A stretch of 64,000 nucleotides of DNA from Bacteroidales bacterium (GCA_016292015.1 JAEEZY010000025.1:1-64000), one strand, 5' to 3'; counted from the stretch's first letter, positions 7,959-16,853 are shown. Notes: a model not told the origin generated them from the letters alone. Program-made: numbers and translations.

Positions 7959-9071
7959 ATGAAACGAATTGTGTTTCTCATTTTGGCAATGCTAACAGCC
8001 ATTGCATCCGCATCTGCCCAAACTCGGGCTAATGGTGATGACGGCGCTGTGAAATCGCGTTTTCAGGGTGAGGTGAGTATTGGCTTTCATGCTACGCCAG
8101 GCTACCCGATACTTTCTCCGTATGCCTCGATATCTTTCGGTGAGAGGATAAAGGAACGAGCGTACATCGGTGCGGGATTGGGTGTATTTCTACCGATAGG
8201 TCCTTGGTATAAAAACGATGGGGATGTATCATACCGAGACAAATTGACGCTTGAAATGGCACTTCCCGCGTTGTATCTGCAGGGCGATGTCTATTGGGGC
8301 GGATGGGGTGACTGGAAACCGTACGCAACTGCCACCTTGGGATATGCCACCTTGGCAGGATTCGCCAAGGTGGGCATAGGTACCGACTATAAAGACTTCA
8401 CCATGCAGGTGGGCTATTCTCCAATGTTTTTCATATATAAAGATGGATCTGAGTACAATCATGGTCTTTATGTCGACTTTGGCTATCGGTTCAACTCGGT
8501 GAAATACAATAGAGAACGATACGAACGGCAGCATGCGGATGAAACAGATACGGCGTACAGGTCGGTACGGTTTCAGGGTCTTGTAGGGGGCGGTGTGCAT
8601 GCAAGCATACCAAACACCATGATCAACCCATACATAGACCTAATGCTTGGTGTCAAAATAAAAGAGAAGTACTTTGTTGGAGTCGGTGTTGAAATAGTGA
8701 CGCCCATAGTACATATCGATAGCTATGACCACGGCAATTGGAGCTGGCTCGGATTTGTCCCCGCTTATTCGGCGCGTGGCGACTTCTATCTACGTGATTT
8801 GCAAAAAGTACGGCAATATCTTTCGGCACAAATCACATACACCACATACGAGCCATGGGGCAGGATTCATGTTCTTTGCGGCAAATTTGGCTACGGTATT
8901 GACTATCGTAGGTTTACTGTTCAAGCAGGCTACCTGCCAGCAGTCAACTTTTTGGTAAGAGATGATTTTAGTCATAGTTTAAGCTGGGTGGGCAATGTAT
9001 ACCATAGTTTATACATAGAGATGGGCTATCGGTTCAATACAAGAAAACACAACCGACAAAAGGCGCTGTAA
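7959..9071 (+). CDS. Outer-membrane protein with two tandem barrel-like halves
   Basis: 370 residues from the ATG at 7959, which heads a clear signal peptide (MKRIVFLILAMLTAIASASAQ). An upstream in-frame extension through the 75-nt leader repeat is possible but would bury the signal peptide. The mature protein has two related halves, each starting with a RFQG(E/L)V segment, passing GV(K)I-type strands and closing with an MGYRFN or FGYRFN motif followed by NR (about residues 185 and 358). It looks like an internal duplication of an eight-strand-like barrel. Function unknown. Confidence 0.6.
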   Translation: MKRIVFLILAMLTAIASASAQTRANGDDGAVKSRFQGEVSIGFHATPGYPILSPYASISFGERIKERAYIGAGLGVFLPIGPWYKNDGDVSYRDKLTLEMALPALYLQGDVYWGGWGDWKPYATATLGYATLAGFAKVGIGTDYKDFTMQVGYSPMFFIYKDGSEYNHGLYVDFGYRFNSVKYNRERYERQHADETDTAYRSVRFQGLVGGGVHASIPNTMINPYIDLMLGVKIKEKYFVGVGVEIVTPIVHIDSYDHGNWSWLGFVPAYSARGDFYLRDLQKVRQYLSAQITYTTYEPWGRIHVLCGKFGYGIDYRRFTVQAGYLPAVNFLVRDDFSHSLSWVGNVYHSLYIEMGYRFNTRKHNRQKAL

Positions 9072-9095
9072 CGATTCGGACATGGGGGTGGTTAT
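9068..9095 (+). promoter_or_regulatory. Copy 2 of the spaced motif shared with the sigma-factor operon
   Basis: GTAACGATT (9068-9076), 12 nt, TGGTTAT (9089-9095), then TTATATGG. Part of it overlaps the duplicated leader, so it is not fully independent of copy 1. Confidence 0.35.
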
Positions 9096-9147
9096 TTATA
9101 TGGTGGAAGAAAGTGATGCTCCAACTGCGGAATACAAAACAACAAAT
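9073..9147 (+). repeat. 75-nt leader repeat, copy 2
   Basis: Second copy of the leader at 7878-7952. Its small MVEE frame starts at 9100, runs about 37 codons and overlaps the start of the lipoprotein gene at 9158 out of frame, so it could behave as an upstream ORF. Confidence 0.75.
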
Positions 9148-9157
9148 AAAACATACC

Positions 9158-9529
9158 ATGAAAGCATTAAGATTTATCATTTTGTTCGGCGTGATTGCCT
9201 TGCTTTCTTGTGAAAAAACCAGTGACGGAGCGAACGATGCGGCCGATGGCGGCACATACAAGTGCGAAGTGGGTTATATTACGTTGCGGGCGCAAATTGG
9301 AGGGGACTTGGATTCTGCCCTGGATTCGTTGCTGAAAGTCAAGACCGTGTTGCCCGACACGCCATACGTTGTTGTTCCGGAAGCGTTACATGTCGAATAC
9401 AGCGCCGACGACAGGGGTTTCTACACAATTGCCTTCAAGCGCGAGGAGAATGGTGCGTACCTTCAATCGCCGAATGATGTGCTGGACACAAAAGGCAACT
9501 GGTATTTACTGTCGTGGTCGATGGATTAA
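9158..9529 (+). CDS. Small lipoprotein of unknown function
   Basis: 123 residues from the ATG at 9158, chosen because it heads a signal peptide with lipobox IALLSC (Cys about residue 17). The mature part is acidic, begins with a flexible SDGAND linker and has strand-like hydrophobic stretches. A start at 9113 would add 15 residues before the signal peptide and is less likely. A terminator follows. No family is recognised; the shared leader links it to the barrel gene upstream. Confidence 0.6.
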   Translation: MKALRFIILFGVIALLSCEKTSDGANDAADGGTYKCEVGYITLRAQIGGDLDSALDSLLKVKTVLPDTPYVVVPEALHVEYSADDRGFYTIAFKREENGAYLQSPNDVLDTKGNWYLLSWSMD

Positions 9530-9572
9530 AATAGAGGCTCTAGTTCGACGAATGACTGATTATTCGGACTTC

Positions 9573-9608
9573 GCCCTAAAAACCTTTAGTTTTTTTAGGG
9601 CTTTTCTT
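9573..9608 (+). terminator. Terminator after the 9158 lipoprotein gene
   Basis: GCCCTAAAAA (9573-9582) pairs with the TTTTTAGGGC ending at 9601 around a short loop, followed by CTTTTCTTGTTTTT. It separates this transcript from the convergent gene at 9693. Confidence 0.65.
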
Positions 9609-9692
9609 GTTTTTAGATGTTAGAAAAAGAGCTTTCGATGTAAGTGTTCCGTTGCGGAATGAGGGTTTGCAACGGTGGATTAGATAAAGGTT

Positions 9693-10481
9693 TTACAGGC
9701 GGTAGCCGAAGCGGATGGTGACGAACATGGGCGTGGTGTGGCCTGCTGTGAAAGAGGTGCTACCTGAGATGGGGTTGGACAGGTCACTGTTGGTTGAGAA
9801 GCGAAAGTCCTCGTAGCCTTCGACCATCAGTCTTCCGGTGTAGAGATAAGAGAGATCGACAATCCAGTGCTCTTTGAATACAAAACCCGCCGTAAGGCGG
9901 AAAGCAAATGCCAACGAGTTGTAGTAATTATCGACATAGACATACTCGTAGAGAGCGTTGTTGCCTTCCATTATCGGATCGGTGGCACCGATGAACTCGG
10001 CGCTGCGGTCAGTGATGTGGCGGAACGAGGCGCCTATCTGTGGCGCGACGAACATCTCGGCGTTCTTGCCAATGCCAAACTCGTAGTGGAAGCCTGCCAG
10101 TACGGGTACGTTGATGAAGTTCGGGCTTTTGGCGTTCACCTTGTCGAAGTTGCTTCGGACTTCGGCCATCGTCATGTTAAGGTTGTGGCGTATGGAGTAG
10201 GCTGAGTTTGTCCAAAGGAAGTCGGCGCTGAAGACAAGGCAGTATTTGTCGTTTCCTCCTAACGGCTGGCGGTAGGAGAATCCGAGGTCGAAACCGTAGC
10301 CAGCGCCGCCTTTGATGCTGGTGTTCGATATCAAAGCCCAGTCGTTGTTCGGCACATCGACACGGGCGAAGCTTCCCACGGCGTTGTTGTATCCCGCGAA
10401 GAAACTCCAGTTGCTTTTCTGTGCCGATGCCGAAAGACTCATCAGGAGGGCGAATCCGAGGATGATGACAGACTTTTTCAT
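9693..10481 (-). CDS. Outer-membrane beta-barrel protein (PorT-like size)
   Basis: 262 residues with a signal peptide (MKKSVIILGFALLMSLSASA, then Q). Alternating strands, many aromatic girdle residues and a C-terminal TIRFGYRL fit a small outer-membrane barrel of the outer-membrane-protein beta-barrel families common in this phylum. PorT is of similar size, but I see nothing that identifies it as PorT. It lies 46 nt downstream of the MerR gene on the same strand and may be co-transcribed with it. Confidence 0.6.
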   Translation of the reverse strand: MKKSVIILGFALLMSLSASAQKSNWSFFAGYNNAVGSFARVDVPNNDWALISNTSIKGGAGYGFDLGFSYRQPLGGNDKYCLVFSADFLWTNSAYSIRHNLNMTMAEVRSNFDKVNAKSPNFINVPVLAGFHYEFGIGKNAEMFVAPQIGASFRHITDRSAEFIGATDPIMEGNNALYEYVYVDNYYNSLAFAFRLTAGFVFKEHWIVDLSYLYTGRLMVEGYEDFRFSTNSDLSNPISGSTSFTAGHTTPMFVTIRFGYRL

Positions 10482-10527
10482 GACGATTGCTTTTTGTTGA
10501 TTAACGGATACGGTATGCCGATATCGC

Positions 10528-10833
10528 CTACAGATTTGATTTTATGTCCACAAGGAAGGCGCGGAGCTCTTTGAGGGTTTCTATCACTTGCATGTTATCG
10601 GTGTCGTCGGATTTGCGCAGTTGTTCGCGTGTGCCTTCGAGGGTGAGGCCGCGCTCTTTGGTCAGGTGGTGTATGCGGCGCAGCAGGTCGATGTCTTCCT
10701 GCCGATACATGCGCACGCCGCGGGCGTTCTTGGTGGGCTTCAAGTCGCTGAATTCAGTCTCCCAGTAACGTAGGAGCGACTGGTTCACGCCGAGCATCTC
10801 GGCCACTTCGGATATGGAATAATAGACTTTCAT
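10528..10833 (-). CDS. MerR-family transcriptional regulator
   Basis: A 101-residue single-domain MerR protein. The N-terminal winged helix is clear: YSISEVAEMLGVNQSLLRYW at residues 5-24, then GVRMYRQEDIDLLRRIHHLT for the wing and the second helix-turn-helix. A short coiled-coil dimer helix ends the protein and no ligand-binding domain is present. This short MerR form is conserved in Bacteroidales next to envelope genes; its targets are not known. It sits between lptD and a barrel gene on the same strand. Confidence 0.8.
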   Translation of the reverse strand: MKVYYSISEVAEMLGVNQSLLRYWETEFSDLKPTKNARGVRMYRQEDIDLLRRIHHLTKERGLTLEGTREQLRKSDDTDNMQVIETLKELRAFLVDIKSNL

Positions 10834-10888
10834 TTTTTAGTTTTAAGTTCTGAGTTTTGAGTGGTCAGCGGGTTCTGTTCCCTATGGG

Positions 10889-13585
10889 TCAATAGCTATA
10901 GTATCCTTGGTTGTCCTGGTAGTTTTTCTTCTTCTCGTATTTCACGTCGCGTAGGCTTGGGGCCTTGATGTTGATGACGAAGTTCCACCCTTTGTAGTAG
11001 CCGAAGGGGGTCCAGTTGAAGCGCATCTCCCAGCAGTGGAGGTCGCGGTAGATGTCAATGGAGGTATAGGAGAGGCCTTTGTTGACGAAGTCGTAGCCGG
11101 TGGAGAAGGCTATCTTCCAGTTCTGCGTGATGTTGAAGTTTCCAGAGATGGAGAGCGACTGCACTACCTCGTGGTTGAGCCCGTACTGTGCAGCCACATA
11201 GCGCGACACGTAGCTGAAGGTGTAGCTCAGCGAGATGTTCCACGGCACCGAGAAATCGACATACTCTCCGACGAAGAGGGCCGGGTTGTCGTTGTAGGGC
11301 GACATCAGCGTCGGACGCACGGCGTGGCCTTGATTCTTGGGTTGCTCGCCATTTTTCTTCTTCTTGAAGGTATTGGGGTTAAAACTCCACGAGAGCTGTG
11401 CGCTCCATGTGGAGTTGTCGGTGCGGAAGAGGCGGTGCTCGGTCTTGACGAGGAACTGGTTGTGCTTGTTGCCCAGCGAGTCGATGACGTAGGGACAGAA
11501 GGAACCCGAGTAGTTGAGCACCAGCGATTTGAACAGCGTGGTGCGGCCAGTTACGGTGAAGTCGCTCCAGTTCAGCGAGTCGCGTGCTATGTCGTAGCTC
11601 ATGGCGAGGTTCAGGTTTTCGAGTAGGGTCACCTTCTTGAAATCCTCGTCGCTGTTCCACTTGCCTACCTTTATCTCCAGGTTGTTGCCGATGTTGAGGC
11701 GCACCATGCCCGACTGTCCGTCGGCGGGGCCGCCGTAGAGCGACTGCTCGAATATGGAGTAGCGGTGGACATAGCCAGTCTTGTCGGTGTATTCCTTCCA
11801 CCAACCCAGTTTGTCGGAGCCGAAGTTGGGGCGGTAGTTGAACGAGAGCGAGGGGTTGATGACGTGGCGCAAGGCCTTAAGCCAGCCGTGCTTGAAGTTG
11901 AACATGCCGTAGATGCGGGTGGAGAGTGAGGTGGAGAACGAGACGTCGCGGTTGGTGCGGAAACCCCAGACGGTGTCGATGACGAGGCTGCCCGTCGTGG
12001 GGTCGATGTCCTTGCGGATGGTGGAGAAATGCCACCGCTCGTTGTAGGAGATGGAATTTGTCCAGTTGAAATATTTGAACACCTTCACCGAGAGCGAGAT
12101 GGGCAGCGACTGCTGTATGCCGTACTGCATCTTGTTGAGTATGGCTTTCTTGAAGAGTTCGGAGTCTTGTGCCGACACGTTGTTCTCGGCGTTGAGCTGA
12201 TAGGAGAACTGTATGTTCTCCCACCATTTGTAGCTGCCTGTTGGCGCCTTGCGGCGGAAGGGATAGATGGTGACGGAACTGAGCGATATGGAGGGCAACT
12301 TTATGTTCATCAGGCCTGTCTGCGCGTTGAACGACTCGCGTGCGGCGAGCGACAGGTTGAAATAGGAGCCGAGCTTGGTGGAGTAGCTGATGGACGAGGT
12401 GGTAGTCGAGTTGAAGTAGTCGTTGCGGTTGGTGGTGTTCTTGCTGTAGTTGCGGCTCTGCAGGTTCACGTCGGCCGAGAAGCGGCTGTTGGGGTTGGCC
12501 TTGGGGTCTTGGTCGTGCCGCCAGGTGATTTTGAAGTCGCTGTATTTGTTGTACGAGTTGCTGTCGCCCTTGATGCCCTCGCGTGTGATGCCGTAGCGTA
12601 TGTCGATGTTACCCTTGTATTTGTAGCGTTTGTAGTAGTTAGACTTGGCCTCCGCCGCCCAGCTGAGGTTGGTGTATATGTCGGCTGTGAGGGCGAGGTC
12701 GAGACGGTCGTTGATGGCGAAATACCAGCCTATGTCCTTGAGATAGTAACCCTGGTTGTTCATCCAGCCATACGACGGCATGAGGAATCCCGAGGCACGG
12801 TCGTGGGTGATGGGGAAGAAGGCGAACGGCACCGCTATGGGCGTGGGCACGTCCTCGATGGAGAGGTAGGCGGGGCCGGTCACTATCTTGTCGTTCATGA
12901 TAAGCTTCGACTTGGTGAAGTTGATGGCGTAGTGCGGGTGGGCGTAGTTGCAGGTGGTGTATTGTCCTTTGCTGAGGTACATCACCGAGTCGTTTATCTT
13001 CTTGATTTTCTCGCCGTGCAGGAATCCTTCGCCCTCCTGGGTGATGACGCCGTGGATGATGCCCTTCTTGGTGTTGAAGTTGAAGGCGATGGTGTCGGCG
13101 CTGTATTCGGCGTCGCCTTGTTTGAAATAGGGTTTGCCGGTGCTGCGGCCGCTGCTGTCGTCAACTCCGGAGGCGTGTATGATGTTGGTGTTGAAATCGA
13201 CGCTCATGGCATCGGCTTTGAGTTCCATATCCTGGTAATGCACCACACCCTCTTTGTAGATGAAAGCGCGACGGTTGTCGAGATTGAAAGCCACCGAATC
13301 TTTGGATTTGTATTGGATGATGTCCTCCATGGCGTTAGGTGAGAGTGGTAGCTCAAACGGGATGGAGTCGGCGACTGCTTGGCTGTCGGGCTGATTGATA
13401 GAGTCGATTACGGAGGAGTCGGGAATGTTCAAGGCATGGTGGTTCTCGTCGGATTGCTGGGCGTACGCCATCGACCACTGGATACTGAAAAAAAACAGCA
13501 CCGTCGCCAAATGGCGCAGCAGTGTCGCATGGCGACATCCTATCGAGTTATTAACAAGTAATATATTAAAAGTTTCCCTGGTCAA
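10889..13585 (-). CDS. lptD: LptD-like LPS-assembly outer-membrane protein
   Basis: An 898-residue protein matching the Bacteroidota LptD type. After a signal peptide (hydrophobic about residues 27-42, ends AYAQ), residues about 90-260 carry the OstA/LptA-like jellyroll repeats (KADAMSVDFNTNIIHASG and a later YSADTIAFNFNTKKGIIHGV). The C-terminal 600 residues form the large barrel. It would insert LPS at the cell surface together with LptE. The ATG at 13585 is the only start before the signal peptide. A TATCTTTG element at 13637-13630 on the minus strand serves as promoter, face to face with the amidase promoter. Confidence 0.8.
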   Translation of the reverse strand: MTRETFNILLVNNSIGCRHATLLRHLATVLFFFSIQWSMAYAQQSDENHHALNIPDSSVIDSINQPDSQAVADSIPFELPLSPNAMEDIIQYKSKDSVAFNLDNRRAFIYKEGVVHYQDMELKADAMSVDFNTNIIHASGVDDSSGRSTGKPYFKQGDAEYSADTIAFNFNTKKGIIHGVITQEGEGFLHGEKIKKINDSVMYLSKGQYTTCNYAHPHYAINFTKSKLIMNDKIVTGPAYLSIEDVPTPIAVPFAFFPITHDRASGFLMPSYGWMNNQGYYLKDIGWYFAINDRLDLALTADIYTNLSWAAEAKSNYYKRYKYKGNIDIRYGITREGIKGDSNSYNKYSDFKITWRHDQDPKANPNSRFSADVNLQSRNYSKNTTNRNDYFNSTTTSSISYSTKLGSYFNLSLAARESFNAQTGLMNIKLPSISLSSVTIYPFRRKAPTGSYKWWENIQFSYQLNAENNVSAQDSELFKKAILNKMQYGIQQSLPISLSVKVFKYFNWTNSISYNERWHFSTIRKDIDPTTGSLVIDTVWGFRTNRDVSFSTSLSTRIYGMFNFKHGWLKALRHVINPSLSFNYRPNFGSDKLGWWKEYTDKTGYVHRYSIFEQSLYGGPADGQSGMVRLNIGNNLEIKVGKWNSDEDFKKVTLLENLNLAMSYDIARDSLNWSDFTVTGRTTLFKSLVLNYSGSFCPYVIDSLGNKHNQFLVKTEHRLFRTDNSTWSAQLSWSFNPNTFKKKKNGEQPKNQGHAVRPTLMSPYNDNPALFVGEYVDFSVPWNISLSYTFSYVSRYVAAQYGLNHEVVQSLSISGNFNITQNWKIAFSTGYDFVNKGLSYTSIDIYRDLHCWEMRFNWTPFGYYKGWNFVINIKAPSLRDVKYEKKKNYQDNQGYYSY

Positions 13586-13609
13586 ATGTCTATAAACGGA
13601 TTTTCAGTG

Positions 13610-13617
13610 TATCTTTG
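13610..13617 (+). promoter_or_regulatory. -7 element of the amidase gene
   Basis: TATCTTTG on the plus strand, about 67 nt before the amidase start at 13684. It lies only 12 nt from the minus-strand element of lptD, so RNA polymerase cannot occupy both easily. Confidence 0.6.
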
Positions 13618-13629
13618 CACTTCAGTATG

Positions 13630-13637
13630 CAAAGATA
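13630..13637 (-). promoter_or_regulatory. -7 element of lptD
   Basis: CAAAGATA on the plus strand, i.e. TATCTTTG on the minus strand, with the lptD start about 45 nt downstream. Confidence 0.6.
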
Positions 13638-13683
13638 GAATTATTTGCCCAATATGTCGAAAAGAAAATCAAATCCATTGGAA

Positions 13684-15021
13684 ATGAAACGTATAATTAT
13701 ATTATTTATTGCCTTGGTGTGTGTGTCGGCACCTCTGTCGGCACAAAAACGAGAGATTGGGAAAGTGAAAACTGTAGTCATCGACCCAGGTCATGGTGGT
13801 AACAAACCAGGTGCGCGGGGCAAGCATATTGATGAGAAGGACTTGGTTCTCGCGGTGGCCAAGAAGGTGGGGAAACTGATAACAGACAACTATGAAGATG
13901 TGAAGGTGATATACACCCGTACCACGGATGTCGATATCGACCTCTCGGAACGCGCCCATATTGCCAACCGCGCCAAAGCCGACCTCTTCATCTCCATCCA
14001 CGCCAACTCTCACCCCACTTCCAACCCAACGGGTGTGGAGACCTTTGTGGCGGGACTCTCGCAAAGCAAGGCTAACATGGAGATAGCCAAGAAAGAGAAT
14101 GCCGACATTCTGCTGGAACACGACTATAAGAACAACGCTGACTACCAGGGTTTCGACCCCAACTCGCCCGAGAGTTACGTGCTTTTTGCCATGTATCAGA
14201 ACGCCTACCGCGACAAAAGCCTTACCTTTGCACAGAATATCCAGACGCAGTATAAGAACCGCATAGTCACCATAGACCGTGGGGTGAAACAGGCGGAGTT
14301 TATGGTGCTCTACAAGACCACTATGCCGTCGGTGCTGACAGAGATAGGCTTTATCTCAAACCCCAAAGAAGAGGCTTATATGATGTCGGAAAATGGACAG
14401 AATACCATTGCCCAGTGTATAGTGAAGGCTTTTGCGATATACAAGGCCGCCGAAGAAGGAGAACCAGTGCCACAGTTGAAATTCGAGACTTCAGCTGATG
14501 CCGTCGCACAGACAGCACAGGACCAGTCAAAGTCTGAGGTGGTGGAGAACGCTGATAACTCGGGCGTATTTGGTGATTCGGAAAAACCAGAGGTTCAGCC
14601 TAAGGCGGAGCCAGAAACCAAGGTCACCATCACGCCCGTCCACAATGTCGAGATACCCGCCAAACCCGCTGTGAAAAAAACTGAAACACCCAAAGACCCC
14701 AATGAGGGCAAACCATACGTGGTGGAGAAAAAAGAGCCCGCCAAGCCCGCTCCCGACCAGGTGACCTACCGCATTCAGTTTATGACGCTGACTCGCATAT
14801 TGGAGAAAGGCGACCCCGACCTGCGAGGCATCGACGACTTCGACCACCACAAGCAGGGGCAGTACTACTACTACCTCTCCGGCAAGTTCGCCAACATGAG
14901 CGACGCTACCGAATACCTTAATGTGGTCCGCTCCAAAGGGTTCAAGGACGCCATGTTGGTGGCTTTCCTCAAAGGCTCTCGCATAAGCCTCCAGCAAGCC
15001 CGCAAGATGACGGAAAACTAG
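13684..15021 (+). CDS. N-acetylmuramoyl-L-alanine amidase (Amidase_3)
   Basis: 445 residues from the ATG at 13684, which starts the signal peptide (MKRIIILFIALVCVSAPLSA); an ATG at 13654 would add ten residues. The catalytic domain shows VVIDPGHGG (zinc His, residues 32-39), SIHANSHP (zinc His) and LTEIGFISN (catalytic Glu), the pattern of zinc amidases that cut the peptide side chain from muramic acid. A Pro/Lys/Glu-rich linker (about residues 250-360) leads to a C-terminal domain of about 80 residues (TYRIQFMTLTRILEKGD and following) that resembles a SPOR-like septal peptidoglycan-binding domain. Acts in the periplasm in cell separation or wall turnover. Confidence 0.8.
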   Translation: MKRIIILFIALVCVSAPLSAQKREIGKVKTVVIDPGHGGNKPGARGKHIDEKDLVLAVAKKVGKLITDNYEDVKVIYTRTTDVDIDLSERAHIANRAKADLFISIHANSHPTSNPTGVETFVAGLSQSKANMEIAKKENADILLEHDYKNNADYQGFDPNSPESYVLFAMYQNAYRDKSLTFAQNIQTQYKNRIVTIDRGVKQAEFMVLYKTTMPSVLTEIGFISNPKEEAYMMSENGQNTIAQCIVKAFAIYKAAEEGEPVPQLKFETSADAVAQTAQDQSKSEVVENADNSGVFGDSEKPEVQPKAEPETKVTITPVHNVEIPAKPAVKKTETPKDPNEGKPYVVEKKEPAKPAPDQVTYRIQFMTLTRILEKGDPDLRGIDDFDHHKQGQYYYYLSGKFANMSDATEYLNVVRSKGFKDAMLVAFLKGSRISLQQARKMTEN

Positions 15022-15169
15022 GTGGCGTGCCCGCACAGGGCAGTTTATTTGTGAAGGTGTGAAATTGTGAAGGTGTGAATAGACGATAGTAACTCTTGAA
15101 CTAAAATGTCCACATATCAACGAACTTGAAACTTAAAACTAAAAACTTAAAACTAAAAACTTGCTTCTC

Positions 15170-15865
15170 ATGCTCGAAATAAACCATATAACCAAACTCT
15201 ATGGACAGCAGCGTGCCGTCGACGATGTGTCGCTGTCGATTGGTAAAGGCGAGACGGTGGGTCTGCTAGGTCCTAACGGTGCTGGCAAATCGACCCTCAT
15301 GAAGATTCTCACCTGCTACATACCCCCTTCGTCGGGCACCGCCACCGTGTGTGGACACTCCATCGACGACGATCCTCTTGAGGTGCGTCGCTGCATAGGC
15401 TATCTCCCCGAGCACAACCCGCTCTATGTCGATATGTATGTGCGTGAGTTCCTCTCGTTTGCTGCGGGCATACAGAATGTCAAGCACCCCAAGCAGAGGA
15501 TTGAAGAACTGATCGAACGGCTTGGTCTTACCCCCGAGGCGAACAAGAAGATTTCGCAGCTCTCAAAAGGTTACCGTCAGCGTGTGGGGTTGGCTCAGGC
15601 GCTCATCCACGACCCGCAGATACTTATTCTCGACGAGCCCACCACAGGCCTTGACCCCAACCAGCTGGAGGAAATCCACGAGGTCATCCGTACCGTCGGC
15701 AAGGAGAAGGTGATACTGCTCTCGACCCACATCATGCAGGAGGTCACCGCCATGTGCAACCGCGCCGTCATCATCAACCACGGACGCATCATAGCCGACC
15801 ACCAGATGGCGAATATCTCAGCCGAGGAGCTGACCAAGCAGTTCCACAAGCTGACTCTGGAATAG
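15170..15865 (+). CDS. gldA: GldA-type ABC transporter ATP-binding protein
   Basis: 231 residues from the ATG at 15170 (MLEINHITKLYG). Walker A GPNGAGKST is at 34-42, the Q-loop region reads GYLPEHNPLYVDMYVREFL, the signature is LSKGYRQRVGLAQAL, Walker B is ILILDEPTTGLDPNQ and the switch histidine is in LSTHIMQEV. The EHNPLYVDMYVREFL stretch is characteristic of GldA, the ATPase of the gliding-associated exporter. The protein is shorter than the roughly 300 residues of Flavobacterium GldA. No gldF/gldG permease genes follow here, so its partner is elsewhere or it serves another exporter. Confidence 0.7.
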   Translation: MLEINHITKLYGQQRAVDDVSLSIGKGETVGLLGPNGAGKSTLMKILTCYIPPSSGTATVCGHSIDDDPLEVRRCIGYLPEHNPLYVDMYVREFLSFAAGIQNVKHPKQRIEELIERLGLTPEANKKISQLSKGYRQRVGLAQALIHDPQILILDEPTTGLDPNQLEEIHEVIRTVGKEKVILLSTHIMQEVTAMCNRAVIINHGRIIADHQMANISAEELTKQFHKLTLE

Positions 15866-15875
15866 TTTTTTTTAC

Positions 15876-15924
15876 CCCGAAAGGGAGCTTTCTATCTTTT
15901 GTCCCGAAAGGTTGCGTTCTATCT
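15876..15924. repeat. Two 22-nt direct repeats between gldA and panC
   Basis: CCCGAAAGG-NN-GC-N-TTCTATCT occurs at 15876-15897 and 15903-15924, three mismatches, 27-nt period. The second copy reaches into the 3' end of panC. The purpose is unknown. Confidence 0.5.
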
Positions 15925-16788
15925 GAAGCGCACCATATCGATTAGGCGCACTCCGTCGAGCCATACGGCTATGCATCCCACCGAGCCTTGGGCGTCGTCC
16001 CACTTCTCGATGGGTTGAAGGGTGGTGTCGTTGACTATCTCGAAGTATTCGGGTTCGAAGCGGAGGCCGTTGGGCAGGTCGTTGACTTCATGGAACGAGG
16101 CGAGGGTGTCGAGCACCCAGAGCTTCACGTCTTCCACGTCTTCGTATTCCGACATTTCCACCGCCTGCTGTAGGGTTTCGTAGATGGTGGGAGCCACCTC
16201 GCGTGCCTCTTTGCTGAGGCGCATGTTGCGGCTGCTGAGTGCCAGTCCGTCATCGGCACGGACGATGGGGCAGGGGACGAGCTCTATCTTCGAGTTCATC
16301 TGGCGCAGCAGGTCGCGTATGATGGCTATCTGCTGGAAGTCTTTCTCGCCGAAGTAGGCGCGGTCGGGTTGCGTCAGCTCGAACAGACGGCGCACTACTA
16401 CGGCGACGCCGGAGAAGTGGCCTGGACGGCGCGGACCTTCCATCACCTCTTCGATAGGGCCGAAGTGATAGACGGTGGTCACGGGTTCGGGGTACATCTC
16501 CTCGACGGAGGGGGTGAAGGCTATGTCGGCACCGGCTTTTTCGAGCAGCGCGAGGTCATTCTCGACGGTGCGGGGATATTTCTCGAGGTCTTCCTTGTTG
16601 TTGAACTGTATGGGGTTGACGAAGACGCTCACCGCCACAATGTCGTTCTCCTTGCGAGCACGCTCTACGAGCGAGAGGTGCCCTTCGTGCAAGGCGCCCA
16701 TCGTGGGCACCAATCCGATTGATTTCTTTGCGCTCTTCGCATCCGCTATGGCTGCCGTTAATTCTGCTATTGTAGAAAAAGTATTCAT
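15919..16788 (-). CDS. panC: Pantoate--beta-alanine ligase
   Basis: 289 residues, the normal length. The nucleotidyltransferase motif PTMGALHEGH is at 28-37, followed by VFVNPIQFNNKEDLEKYPR, the binding-loop segment FGEKDFQQ and the C-terminal ALSSRNMRLS motif. The enzyme joins pantoate and beta-alanine with ATP in the cytoplasm to make pantothenate for CoA. It ends convergently with gldA and is the last gene of a minus-strand set that may include the YvlD-like and TsaC-family genes; the 114-nt spacer upstream carries short repeats. Confidence 0.92.
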   Translation of the reverse strand: MNTFSTIAELTAAIADAKSAKKSIGLVPTMGALHEGHLSLVERARKENDIVAVSVFVNPIQFNNKEDLEKYPRTVENDLALLEKAGADIAFTPSVEEMYPEPVTTVYHFGPIEEVMEGPRRPGHFSGVAVVVRRLFELTQPDRAYFGEKDFQQIAIIRDLLRQMNSKIELVPCPIVRADDGLALSSRNMRLSKEAREVAPTIYETLQQAVEMSEYEDVEDVKLWVLDTLASFHEVNDLPNGLRFEPEYFEIVNDTTLQPIEKWDDAQGSVGCIAVWLDGVRLIDMVRFR

Positions 16789-16816
16789 TGTTTAATGATG
16801 ATATGTTTTGTGTGAA

Positions 16817-16853
16817 ATTGTGATTAGTGAATTGTGATTAGTGAATTGTGAAG
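16817..16853. repeat. 14-bp tandem repeat plus A-rich dispersed repeat
   Basis: ATTGTGATTAGTGA is repeated at 16817-16830 and 16831-16844 and begins a third time. Immediately after lies a CTTGAACTAAAA/CTTAAAACTAAAAA tract that also occurs at 15090-15163 and, inverted, at 10833-10850, so this is a dispersed intergenic repeat family. Confidence 0.5.

Noticed and set aside
12029-13342. 437-codon plus-strand frame opposite lptD
   Set aside because: It is the complement of the LptD barrel coding region; its valine- and glycine-rich composition is typical of an antisense artefact.
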